A DNA stretch of 64,000 bases, from the NCBI RefSeq assembly GCF_039555755.1, contig NZ_CP154631.1, positions 1,426,001-1,490,000 on the forward strand. Direction: 5' to 3'. The notes below the pieces were generated by a model. The model was not told where the DNA came from. It was given only the letters and a program-made list of their open reading frames with translations, and did no database searches. The position numbers and the translations under genes are program-made. Below are positions 56,581 to 64,000 of this stretch, one piece after another. The DNA comes from Pseudomonas sediminis. GTDB taxonomy: Bacteria; Pseudomonadota; Gammaproteobacteria; Pseudomonadales; Pseudomonadaceae. Each line of letters opens with the position of its first letter. The first letter of the stretch is position 1.

Positions 56581-57945
56581 TTACATCAGCGGCAGGGTGT
56601 AGCTGACGATCAGGCGGTTCTGGTCGGCGTCGGTTGCGGCGTTGCCACGCAGCACGCCATAACGCCAGCCCAGACCCAGGCCTTTCAGAGCACCCTCCTG
56701 GAGCACGTAGTCGACGGCAACATCGCGTTCCCACTCTTTGTTCTGCTCACCGTTGGCACGCTGGATGTTGGTACCTTTCAGATAAGCAACCGAAGCCTTC
56801 AGGCCAGGCACACCGACACCAGCGAAATCGTAGGTGTATTGACCGAAGGTAGTACGCTCACCGGCGCGGGTGAAGCTGTTGGCCAGACGGTCAGTCAGCA
56901 GATAGACGCTGGCGCCTGCGGAACCTTCAATGCCACCCTGGTTCAGCTGGACGAAGTTGCTATTCTCGGAAACACGCTGATAGCCCAGCATAAGCGCATG
57001 GCTCTGCAGGGTGTAGGTGAAGGCTGCGCTCCAGGTGTTGTTGTCGACCTCACCAGTGCCATCACCAAAGGTAGTGTTAGCTGTATAGCCTGCAGCACGC
57101 CCGGCCGCGCTACCGTTCTTGCCGTCGGATGTAGTGCGGAAATAGCGCAGATCGGTTTTCAGACTACCTTCACCCAGTGCCAAATTGTGGCCCAAACCGG
57201 CGAAGTGCTGCTTGTAGAAATCGTCCAGATTCGCGTAGTAGTACTGGGCAGTCAGATCTTTGGTGACTTTCCAGTCCCCGCCGCCGAAGTAGAATTTGTT
57301 GGAGTCAGCCTGGCCAACAGCACGGCCATCGATCGACAAACTGGTGCTATTGCTCGAGGCACGGCCTACGGCGTGCTCAATCTGACCCGCGGTCAGGGTC
57401 AGGTTGTCGATCTCGTTGGAGGTGATCATGCCGCCTTCAAACATCTGCGGCAGCAAGCGACCGTCGTTGGAGGTCAAGATCGGCAGCTTAGGCATCAGGG
57501 TACCGACGCGAGCCTCGGTCTTGGAGAAACGAACTTTGGCGGTAGCACCGGCCTTGCTGAAATCATCAACAGCGCTGTTGTCGGTCTCGCGTGGAAAAAG
57601 CTGACCCGGGGTGCGATCCCGATCAACCTTACTGCTGCGACCACCACCATCCAGACGCACGCCCAGCATACCTACTGCATCAAGACCAAAGCCCACGGTG
57701 CCTTCGGTAAAGCCAGAGGTGTAGTTGAGAATAAAACCTTGACCCCATTCACGAGCTGCGGAGTTGTTTTTGTAGTTGGCGTCGGTAGTGCTGCCAGTGC
57801 TGACGGTGTTCTTGACGTCATTGTCGAAGTAGAAATTGCGCATGGTCAGGCTGGCTTTGCTGTCACCGATGAAATCGGCAAAGGCTACTTGGCTCAGGCC
57901 CAGGGTGCTGGCGGCTACGGCCAGTGCCAGGGAGGTCTTTCTCAT
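56581..57945 (-). CDS. OprD-family outer-membrane porin (454 aa)
   Basis: 18-strand barrel porin of the OprD (Occ) family. Signal peptide MRKTSLALAVAASTLG, cut after AFA near residue 23. The start DFIGDSKASLTMRNFYFDND is the family's hallmark, and WGQGFILNYTSGFTEGTVGFG and GAASTNATNEY-like loop segments follow; the chain ends in YTLPLM. OprD porins take up small carboxylates or basic amino acids; the substrate is not readable. The ATG at 57945 is chosen for its signal peptide and the GGAGAG ribosome site. The open frame upstream is not used. Confidence 0.93.
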   Translation of the reverse strand: MRKTSLALAVAASTLGLSQVAFADFIGDSKASLTMRNFYFDNDVKNTVSTGSTTDANYKNNSAAREWGQGFILNYTSGFTEGTVGFGLDAVGMLGVRLDGGGRSSKVDRDRTPGQLFPRETDNSAVDDFSKAGATAKVRFSKTEARVGTLMPKLPILTSNDGRLLPQMFEGGMITSNEIDNLTLTAGQIEHAVGRASSNSTSLSIDGRAVGQADSNKFYFGGGDWKVTKDLTAQYYYANLDDFYKQHFAGLGHNLALGEGSLKTDLRYFRTTSDGKNGSAAGRAAGYTANTTFGDGTGEVDNNTWSAAFTYTLQSHALMLGYQRVSENSNFVQLNQGGIEGSAGASVYLLTDRLANSFTRAGERTTFGQYTYDFAGVGVPGLKASVAYLKGTNIQRANGEQNKEWERDVAVDYVLQEGALKGLGLGWRYGVLRGNAATDADQNRLIVSYTLPLM

Positions 57946-58368
57946 TATGTTTCTCTCCAGTGTGTTTAAGGTGACGCATCGTCCGGCGCAGACTTCGGCA
58001 CGAAGAGGCAGGCCGGAACGAATAGGGCACACACGCCCATGAGCCATGGCACGGCAAAGCCGGGCTCGAATGGGCGCATGAAAATTCAGGAAGAACGAAA
58101 CAACGGCGAACGCAGCGGGACGGCCGGAATGAGGCGGGCAGAGTGGCGCATGGTGAGTGCTCTCGTCGTTGTTATTGTGCGCCGACATTCTAGCCGGCAT
58201 CTTTCGGGGCCTATGCAGATAGCGCGCCAGCTTGGCAAAGTCGGCGCACAAGGCTTCTAGAACAGTAGGTTACATTTTTTCGACAAGTCGGTGGCTAACC
58301 GATGACAGCACATGATCGGCAATTTTCCGCCCATGAGAACCAGGTATCAGGCGAAAAACCGCCAACCA
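57946..58368. other. Intergenic region upstream of the porin gene
   Basis: No gene is supported. It must hold the porin promoter on minus and the 3' end of the diguanylate cyclase transcript. GGCG-AAAAAC-CGCC (about 58350-58365) is a weak hairpin after the cyclase gene. No clear promoter could be fixed. Confidence 0.4.
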
Positions 58369-59352
58369 TCACCCTAGCACGATCTGATTCTTGCCTTGGC
58401 GCTTGGCCATGTACATCGCCGCATCGGCGCGCGCGTAGAGCGCATCGAGGCTGACATCAGTGGCTAGCAGGCTGGTCAGCCCCTGACTGACTGTAATGCC
58501 GAAGTGCCGACCTTCATGCTGGAAGCCGAGGCGTTGCACCTCGCGCTGTAGCCGTTCAGCCACCTGCAATGCCACATCCTGCTCACAGCCGGGGAACAGC
58601 GCCGCGAACTCCTCACCACCGATACGTCCGAACAGATCGCCGCGCCTCAAGGCATTGCTGCCGCACTGCGCCAGGCGCCGCAACACCTCATCGCCAATCT
58701 GGTGGCCGTACTGGTCATTGATCGTCTTGAAGTCATCGAGATCGAGCAGCAGGAAAGCCAACGGGCTGCCGAACTTGCGCGCGTGCTCGAACTCACGGCG
58801 AGCGCATTCGAAGAAGTGCCGCCGGTTGCTGCTCTGGGTCAGCACATCGGTGGTTGCCAGGCGATGCAACTCGCCCTCCAGGCGCTTCTTCTCGGTGATG
58901 TCTTCAGCAATACCGACGATCACATGCCCCTGCTCGGTGCCCAGCCGGGGGCTGACGAAACACTTGTCGCTGAGCCAGCGCAATTGGCCATCGGCGCGAA
59001 TGATGCGGTACTCACGCGACTCCACCGCGCCAGTTTCCAATACCTTGGCCAGGCTTTCAGCGGCGTAGTCGATATCGTCGGGATAGATGCTGTTACGCCA
59101 CTCGCCATAGTCGGCCAACAGTAACGCGGCGGAACGACCGAAGATTCGCTCATAAGCAGGGCTGACATAAATCATCCGCTGCTCGCTCCAATCGAAGGCC
59201 CAGAGCACGGCATTGACGCTGCCAAGCAAGCTACTGAACAGTTGCTCGCGCGCACCCAGACGCTCCACTTCGGCACGGCTGTGCAGTAGAGCCAAGGTCA
59301 GTTCTTCCAACTCGGAAACAGCCTTGCCTTGATCGTCCATTACAGCGGCCAT
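58369..59352 (-). CDS. PAS-GGDEF diguanylate cyclase
   Basis: 327-aa cytoplasmic protein. A coiled-coil N-terminal part (about 8-40) is followed by a PAS domain with PAC segment (SVNAVLWAFDWSEQRMIYVS; REYRIIRADGQLRWL) and a GGDEF domain with RIGGEEFAAL, the active GGEEF form. An RxxD inhibitory site is not obvious. It makes cyclic di-GMP from GTP. Start: ATG at 59352, with GAAGGA just upstream; upstream ATGs lack a site. No membrane segment. Confidence 0.92.
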   Translation of the reverse strand: MAAVMDDQGKAVSELEELTLALLHSRAEVERLGAREQLFSSLLGSVNAVLWAFDWSEQRMIYVSPAYERIFGRSAALLLADYGEWRNSIYPDDIDYAAESLAKVLETGAVESREYRIIRADGQLRWLSDKCFVSPRLGTEQGHVIVGIAEDITEKKRLEGELHRLATTDVLTQSSNRRHFFECARREFEHARKFGSPLAFLLLDLDDFKTINDQYGHQIGDEVLRRLAQCGSNALRRGDLFGRIGGEEFAALFPGCEQDVALQVAERLQREVQRLGFQHEGRHFGITVSQGLTSLLATDVSLDALYARADAAMYMAKRQGKNQIVLG

Positions 59353-59406
59353 CCGTCCTTCGCCTCGCATTGAAATTGAGCATAGTGCGAGGCGTTGGAC
59401 AAACAC

Positions 59407-59433
59407 AAAGGCCCGCCAGTTCGGCGGGCCTTT
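59407..59433 (-). terminator. Rho-independent terminator of the desaturase gene
   Basis: AAAGGCCCGCC and GGCGGGCCTTT form an 11-bp stem with a 5-nt loop; on the minus strand it ends in CCTTTGTGTTTG. It lies 19 bp past the stop codon of the desaturase gene and before the cyclase gene. Confidence 0.85.
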
Positions 59434-59451
59434 GCTTGTAACGAGCGGCGG

Positions 59452-60642
59452 TCAGGCAGTGGCGCTGGACGGTCGCAGCGAGTAGGTCTTGAGCTGCTCG
59501 GCGAACTCGCGCAGCGACTGGATGCCGCTGGCCTCGGCCTCGTGGACCCACTGCTTCATGGCTTCGAGCATGTCGTGGCCGTTGCTGCTGGTCTTCACCC
59601 AGATTTGCTGCAGCGCCAGGCGCTTCTCGTAGATCACCTTCAGTGCCTGGCTTTGCGCCAGCATATCGGCGATGTGCGCATGATGCTGCTCTTCCAGCAG
59701 GCTCGGTTCACGTGACAAGAGGCGTTTCGCTCGACGGAAAAGGTGACGAACGGACTCGTCGGCCTTGGCCACTTCCTGCTTGACCAACGGCACGATCACC
59801 AACTTGCGGTATTGCGCCATGATCTGGAAACGGTTGTTGAGGATGGCCATGGCAGTGTCCATGTCCAGACTGGCCTTGCCCTCGACCCGATGCGCAATCG
59901 GCGCCACGCGCTGCACCTTCGCCAGGCCGAGGAAGCTGAACAGCTTGATCCAGGCCCAACCCATGTCGAACTCCCACTTCTTCACCGACAGCTTGGCGCT
60001 GTTAGGGTAAGTGTGATGGTTATTGTGCAGCTCCTCACCGCCGATCAGGATGCCCCAGGGCACCAGATTGGTGGCAGCGTCGCGGCATTCGAAGTTGCGA
60101 TAGCCGACAGCATGACCAAGACCGTTGATGACACCCGCGGCCCATACCGGAATCCACATCATCTGGATCGCCCAGACGGTGATGCCGGCCACACCGAACA
60201 GCAACAGGTCGATCACCGCCATCAGCGTCACACCACCGATGGGGAAACGGCTGTAGACATTGCGTTCGACCCAGTCATCCGGGCAGTTCTTGCCGTAAAT
60301 GCGCAGCGTTTCCTGGTTCTTCGCCTCTTCCTGATAGAGTTCGGCACCTTTACGCAGCACGGTGCTCAGCCCCTTGATGACCGGGCTATGCGGGTCGTCA
60401 ACGGTTTCGCACTTGGCGTGATGTTTACGGTGAATCGCGGTCCACTCGCGGGTGTTCTGGCCCGTGGTCAACCACAGCCAGAAGCGGAAGAAATGCTTGA
60501 GCGCGGGGTGCAGTTCCAGTGCACGGTGCGCAGAGTAGCGGTGCAGATAGACAGTCACGCTGACGATGGTCACGTGTGTCATCAGCAAAGTCGCAGCCAC
60601 CAGCTGCCAGACCGACAGGTCGAGTAAACCGTTGTACCACAT
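59452..60642 (-). CDS. desA: DesA-like fatty-acid / acyl-lipid desaturase
   Basis: 396-aa integral membrane desaturase that introduces a cis double bond in acyl chains, with a di-iron site. The three His boxes are HRYSAH, HRKHH and HNNHH. The hydrophobic segments lie at about 10-35, 45-65 and 150-185. A C-terminal extension with coiled-coil character (from about 270) is typical of Pseudomonas DesA (393 aa). Start: ATG at 60642, which gives MWYNGLLDLSVWQL as in DesA; the longer upstream frame is rejected. Divergent from the PAS/GGDEF/EAL gene, as PA0285 and PA0286 in P. aeruginosa. Confidence 0.92.
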   Translation of the reverse strand: MWYNGLLDLSVWQLVAATLLMTHVTIVSVTVYLHRYSAHRALELHPALKHFFRFWLWLTTGQNTREWTAIHRKHHAKCETVDDPHSPVIKGLSTVLRKGAELYQEEAKNQETLRIYGKNCPDDWVERNVYSRFPIGGVTLMAVIDLLLFGVAGITVWAIQMMWIPVWAAGVINGLGHAVGYRNFECRDAATNLVPWGILIGGEELHNNHHTYPNSAKLSVKKWEFDMGWAWIKLFSFLGLAKVQRVAPIAHRVEGKASLDMDTAMAILNNRFQIMAQYRKLVIVPLVKQEVAKADESVRHLFRRAKRLLSREPSLLEEQHHAHIADMLAQSQALKVIYEKRLALQQIWVKTSSNGHDMLEAMKQWVHEAEASGIQSLREFAEQLKTYSLRPSSATA

Positions 60643-60770
60643 GGGCGCTATTGCCTCTTGAAGGGGGAACGCGATTTGTCCTACAAGGACGAACCTGTTC
60701 ACATTATCCCTGACCCATGCCAGAAAACCAGTTGGTCTTTTAGATGAGAATGTTTCAGCCCAACCCTCTT

Positions 60771-60777
60771 CTATACT
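60771..60777 (+). promoter_or_regulatory. Candidate sigma-S-type -10 element of the GGDEF/EAL gene
   Basis: CTATACT (60771-60777) matches the RpoS-preferred extended -10 element (CTATACT). No good -35 box is found 17 bp upstream, which also suits sigma-S promoters. It lies 35 bp before the start of the gene. Confidence 0.45.
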
Positions 60778-60811
60778 GACCCACATTAACAGGGAGCGTA
60801 GTAGCCCACCC

Positions 60812-63112
60812 ATGCGTATCGACACCGCCGCCCTGCGTTTTACTCTGGGCTATCTGTTGCTGGCCTGCCTCTGGATACTGCTGAGCGACCGACTGCTGAC
60901 AGCCCTCGGCCTGTCCATGGCGCAACTGGAGCGCTTGCAATCTTTCAAGGGCCTGCTGTTCGTCGCGCTCACCAGTTCACTGCTTTATCTGGTGCTACAC
61001 CGTCACGCTCAACAATATCGACGCGCGCGCCTGGCGCTGGCCGGCAACGAGGAGCGCCTGCGCCTGGCGCTAGATGCCACGCGCGACGGCCTGTGGGATT
61101 GGGACGTGAGCAACCGCCGAGTGTTCTTCTCCGAGGGCTATGCCAGGCTGCTAGGCCTCACCCCGCAAACCCTGGGCAACACCCGCGAAGATTGGGCCGC
61201 ACGCCTGCATCCGGATGACGTGGAGCGCGCGCTGCATGCGCTCAACGCCGAGTTGAGCGAGCAGCCCTATGAAAACATCTACCGTCTGCGCCACGCCGAC
61301 GGCAGCTATCGCTGGATTCATTCACGCGGCCGCCTGCTGCGTGACGAGGAAGGCCAACCGCAGCGCTTCATCGGTATCGCCAGCGACATCACCCAGCAAC
61401 GCGCCACCGACGATAGCCTGCGCCAGGCCGCTGCGGTGTTCGATGCGACTCAGGAAGGGGTACTGGTCACCAATGCCGAGCAGCGCATCGTTCACGTCAA
61501 CCCGGCCTTCAGCCGCATCACCGGCTACAGCAGCGAGGAAATCCTCGGCCAGCACCCCGGCCTGCTCAAGTCCGGCCGCCATGACGCCGCCTTCTATCAG
61601 AGCCTGTGGCAGGCACTGCAGAACCGTGGAGCCTGGAGTGGCGAGGTGTGGAACCGGCGCAAAAGTGGGGAGATTTACCCGCAGTGGCAGTGCATCCGAG
61701 TCATTCGCGATGAACAAGGGCGAGTCAGCCACTATGTGGCGGTGTTCTCCGACATCACCGCACTCAAGCGCTCGCAACGCGAGCTGGACTACCTGGCCCA
61801 CCACGACCCGCTGAGCAACCTGCCCAACCGCCTGTTGTTCACCGAGCGCGTCGCTCATGCGCTGGAGCGCAGCAAGATCGAGGCGCTGCGCGGCGCAGTA
61901 CTACTGATCGATCTGGACCACTTCAAACACATCAATGAAAGCCTCGGCCACAACGTCGGTGATCTGTTGCTCAAGGCGGTCGGCGAGCGTTTGCAGCAAG
62001 GTTTACCCACTGGCACCACCCTAGCCCGGCTAGGCGGCGACGAGTTCGGCCTACTCAGCGAAAACTGCGCCGACGCCGCCCAGGCAGCCGAACTGGCACA
62101 AAGCCTGCTGCGCAGCCTGGAAACATCCTTTCGTCTCGACGGCCACGAGCTCTACATCGGCGCCAGCATCGGCATCAGTCTGTTCCCCGAAGATGCCGAC
62201 AGCGTCGAGCAAATCCTGCGTAACGCCGACTCGGCGCTGTTCAAGGCCAAGAACAGCGGTCGCGAAGGCTATGCCTTCTACGTGCAGGAGCTTACCGACT
62301 ACGCCCGGCAGCGCGTGGAGCTGGCCAGCAGCCTGCGTCATGCATTGGACAACAACGAGCTGCGCGTGTACTACCAGCCGCTGCACGACCTGCGTGACGG
62401 TCGCCAGGTAGGCATGGAGGCGCTGGTGCGCTGGCAACACCCGCAACGCGGGCTGATTCCCCCTGGCGAATTCATTCCGATTGCCGAGGACAACGGCATG
62501 ATCGGCGCTATCGATACCTGGGTTCTGGAACAGGCCTGCCGCCAGATGATGCGCTGGAACGCCGAAGGGCATGCGCTGAGCTTCGTTGCAGTGAACGTCT
62601 CCAGCCGGCTGTTCAGTCGCGGTGAACTCGATATGAAAGTGGCACAGGTACTGGCAGAAACAGGCCTGCCGCCTGAGCAGCTGGAGCTGGAGGTCACCGA
62701 GAGCGCGATCATGGAAGACCCGGATGCAGCGCAGAAACTGCTCATCAGTCTGCGTGCCCTGGGCGTACGCCTGGCCATCGACGACTTCGGAACGGGGTAT
62801 AGCTCTCTGGCGCGCCTCAAGCGCCTGCCCGTGGACAAGCTCAAGCTCGATCAGAGCTTCGTGCGCGGCCTGCCCAACGACGCTGAAGACGCCGCCATCG
62901 CTCGCGCCGTGATCGCACTGGGCAAAAGCCTGGGCCTCAAGGTCCTTGCCGAAGGTATCGAACAACCAGCCCAGGCCGATTTTCTGCGTGAGCTAGGCTG
63001 CAACTATGGTCAGGGCTATCACTTCGGTCGCCCACAGCCGGTGCCCGTCAACACCGCTGACGCCAACACCCCAGGTGAAACGCAGGGCAGTCACCCCAGC
63101 ACCAGGAACTGA
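60812..63112 (+). CDS. Membrane-anchored PAS-PAS-GGDEF-EAL protein (cyclic di-GMP turnover)
   Basis: 766-aa protein. Two N-terminal membrane segments (about 8-30 and 45-65), PAS1 (LALDATRDGLWDWDV; RFIGIASDIT), PAS2 (VFDATQEGVLVTNAEQRIV), GGDEF with LGGDEFGL, and EAL with MEALVRW, then ELEVTESAIMED, DDFGTGYSSL, DKLKLDQSFV and EGIEQPAQADFL. All motifs look intact, so it may make or degrade cyclic di-GMP; the balance cannot be read. Psl synthesis is typically raised by cyclic di-GMP. The ATG at 60812 is followed at once by the first membrane segment. Confidence 0.92.
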   Translation: MRIDTAALRFTLGYLLLACLWILLSDRLLTALGLSMAQLERLQSFKGLLFVALTSSLLYLVLHRHAQQYRRARLALAGNEERLRLALDATRDGLWDWDVSNRRVFFSEGYARLLGLTPQTLGNTREDWAARLHPDDVERALHALNAELSEQPYENIYRLRHADGSYRWIHSRGRLLRDEEGQPQRFIGIASDITQQRATDDSLRQAAAVFDATQEGVLVTNAEQRIVHVNPAFSRITGYSSEEILGQHPGLLKSGRHDAAFYQSLWQALQNRGAWSGEVWNRRKSGEIYPQWQCIRVIRDEQGRVSHYVAVFSDITALKRSQRELDYLAHHDPLSNLPNRLLFTERVAHALERSKIEALRGAVLLIDLDHFKHINESLGHNVGDLLLKAVGERLQQGLPTGTTLARLGGDEFGLLSENCADAAQAAELAQSLLRSLETSFRLDGHELYIGASIGISLFPEDADSVEQILRNADSALFKAKNSGREGYAFYVQELTDYARQRVELASSLRHALDNNELRVYYQPLHDLRDGRQVGMEALVRWQHPQRGLIPPGEFIPIAEDNGMIGAIDTWVLEQACRQMMRWNAEGHALSFVAVNVSSRLFSRGELDMKVAQVLAETGLPPEQLELEVTESAIMEDPDAAQKLLISLRALGVRLAIDDFGTGYSSLARLKRLPVDKLKLDQSFVRGLPNDAEDAAIARAVIALGKSLGLKVLAEGIEQPAQADFLRELGCNYGQGYHFGRPQPVPVNTADANTPGETQGSHPSTRN

Positions 63113-63114
63113 GC

Positions 63115-64000
63115 ATGCGCGTGCTGATTCTCGAAGACGATCCCTGGATAGCCGACCTGCTCAAACAGATCGTCCTCAGCCTGTGCCCAGGCGCCCAGGT
63201 CGACTGTCAGAGCCGCGTCGTCGATGCCCTTGCAGCCTGGAAGCGGCAGGCGGCCCAGTTGGTCATCGCCGACTGGCACCTGCCCGACGGTAACGGCACC
63301 CAGTTGCTGGAAGCTGTGCGTCAACGCAGCCAGGATATCCCGCTGGTCATGGTCACGGCCCGCGCCGACCGTGACAGCGTGCTAGCCATACGCCCGTTGA
63401 ATATCAGCGCCTTCATCAGCAAGCCCTTTCAGGTGCCCAAGGTGATCGCCAGCCTGCAGCCACTATTGGCGAATGCCCAAAGCATCGCCGGTGAAGTCGA
63501 CCACGCTGGGGATTTCCTCCAGCAACTTGCACGCCTGACCGATGACGCACTCGAACTGCCGCTGCGTGAATCCCTGTACCAGCGTCTGCGCGATGTGCCT
63601 CAACCCTTCGATAACCTGCAACAGCTTGGCGACCTCTGGCAGAACGACCCAGCCGTTCACGCGCGGTTGATCGCAGCGGCCAACAGTGGCAACTACAACA
63701 GCGCCGGGCAGCCCTGCGTCACCCTCAACGAAGCCGTGCAACGCCTCGGTCAGGCCACTGCAATCAATCTGGTTCAAGGCCTCGCGCTTCGGCCGCAGGC
63801 GGTACTGAGCGACCCCGAGCTGCAGCGCCAGGGCGATGCGCATTTCGTTCATGCCCTGCGCCTGCGCAAGCGTATTGCTGAGCTGGCGCGTAGCAGCCGG
63901 GTTGATCCGGCGCCGCTGCACAGCGCCGCACTGCTACAACGCATGGGCGAACTGGCCCTGCTGGATCAGGCGCAACGCTGGCGCAGTGCCGGCCGAGAGC
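63115..64000 (+). CDS. Response regulator with receiver and HDOD domains, cut by window edge
   Basis: Translated from the ATG at 63115, 3 bp after the stop of the GGDEF/EAL gene, open to base 64000 (295 codons seen). The receiver domain has LEDDPW (residues 6-11), phospho-acceptor Asp in VIADWHLPDG, VTAR and the Lys in SKPF. After about residue 130 an HDOD-like domain follows (LRDVPQPFDNLQQLGDLW and ARLIAAANSGNYN). Such proteins act as signalling outputs with cyclic di-GMP systems. The C-terminus and the exact output are outside the window. Confidence 0.85.
   Translation, partial: MRVLILEDDPWIADLLKQIVLSLCPGAQVDCQSRVVDALAAWKRQAAQLVIADWHLPDGNGTQLLEAVRQRSQDIPLVMVTARADRDSVLAIRPLNISAFISKPFQVPKVIASLQPLLANAQSIAGEVDHAGDFLQQLARLTDDALELPLRESLYQRLRDVPQPFDNLQQLGDLWQNDPAVHARLIAAANSGNYNSAGQPCVTLNEAVQRLGQATAINLVQGLALRPQAVLSDPELQRQGDAHFVHALRLRKRIAELARSSRVDPAPLHSAALLQRMGELALLDQAQRWRSAGRE

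Overview
The window looks like a chromosomal segment of a Pseudomonas species. The basis is protein families I recognise and gene order, not a database search: a complete psl exopolysaccharide operon (pslA to pslL), rmlBACD followed by dctB-dctD-dctP-dctQ-dctM, an OprD-type porin, DUF2388, a DesA-type desaturase next to a PAS/GGDEF/EAL protein, and high-GC codon use throughout. One stretch, 9.8-24.7 kb, is an integrated mobile element.

Layout. 1-4751 (minus): a type I restriction-modification operon transcribed hsdM-hsdS-hsdR, with hsdR cut by the left edge; three 22-bp-spaced direct repeats lie upstream of hsdM. 5200-8177 (plus): a polar amino-acid ABC importer (ATPase, binding protein, two permeases), then a methyltransferase. 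9738-9813: tRNA-Thr(TGU). 9769-24687: an element of about 14.9 kb inserted in the tRNA 3' end, bounded by a 46-bp direct repeat and carrying matching 26-bp candidate integrase arm sites near both ends. Its left half is cargo: a 1659-aa autotransporter with a 12-G tract inside the reading frame, a truncated phosphoesterase, a DUF6957-type protein and an unrecognised 329-aa protein with a possible PD-(D/E)XK motif. Its right half, all on minus, is a satellite-like replication and integration module: two AlpA-type regulators (one frameshifted), a 47-aa ORF, a Toprim primase-like protein, a DUF3987 protein, three small hypothetical proteins and a tyrosine integrase.

25540-40906 (minus): pslA-B-C-D-E-F-G-H-I-J-K-L, every junction tight or overlapping except small gaps, closed by a terminator at 25420. 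The divergent rmlBACD operon (41315-44666) makes dTDP-L-rhamnose; with the GDP-mannose enzyme PslB it supplies sugars that Psl uses, so precursor supply and polymer assembly sit side by side. 44756-51296: the DctB/DctD two-component system and the DctPQM TRAP transporter for C4-dicarboxylates; a textbook sigma-54 -24/-12 element lies before dctP and DctD is a sigma-54 activator, so the regulatory loop is visible in the sequence.

51492-64000: housekeeping and accessory genes (DUF502, Lrp/AsnC regulator, an ACT-like small protein, a GspE-type ATPase, a YkuD-like L,D-transpeptidase with an in-frame stop, a short NfeD, DUF2388, an OprD porin), then a PAS-GGDEF diguanylate cyclase, a DesA desaturase, a PAS-PAS-GGDEF-EAL protein and a REC-HDOD regulator cut by the right edge. 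The points most worth a second look are the poly-G autotransporter, the element's ends and regulatory repeats, the orphan 329-aa cargo protein, the repeats upstream of hsdM and the interrupted transpeptidase.
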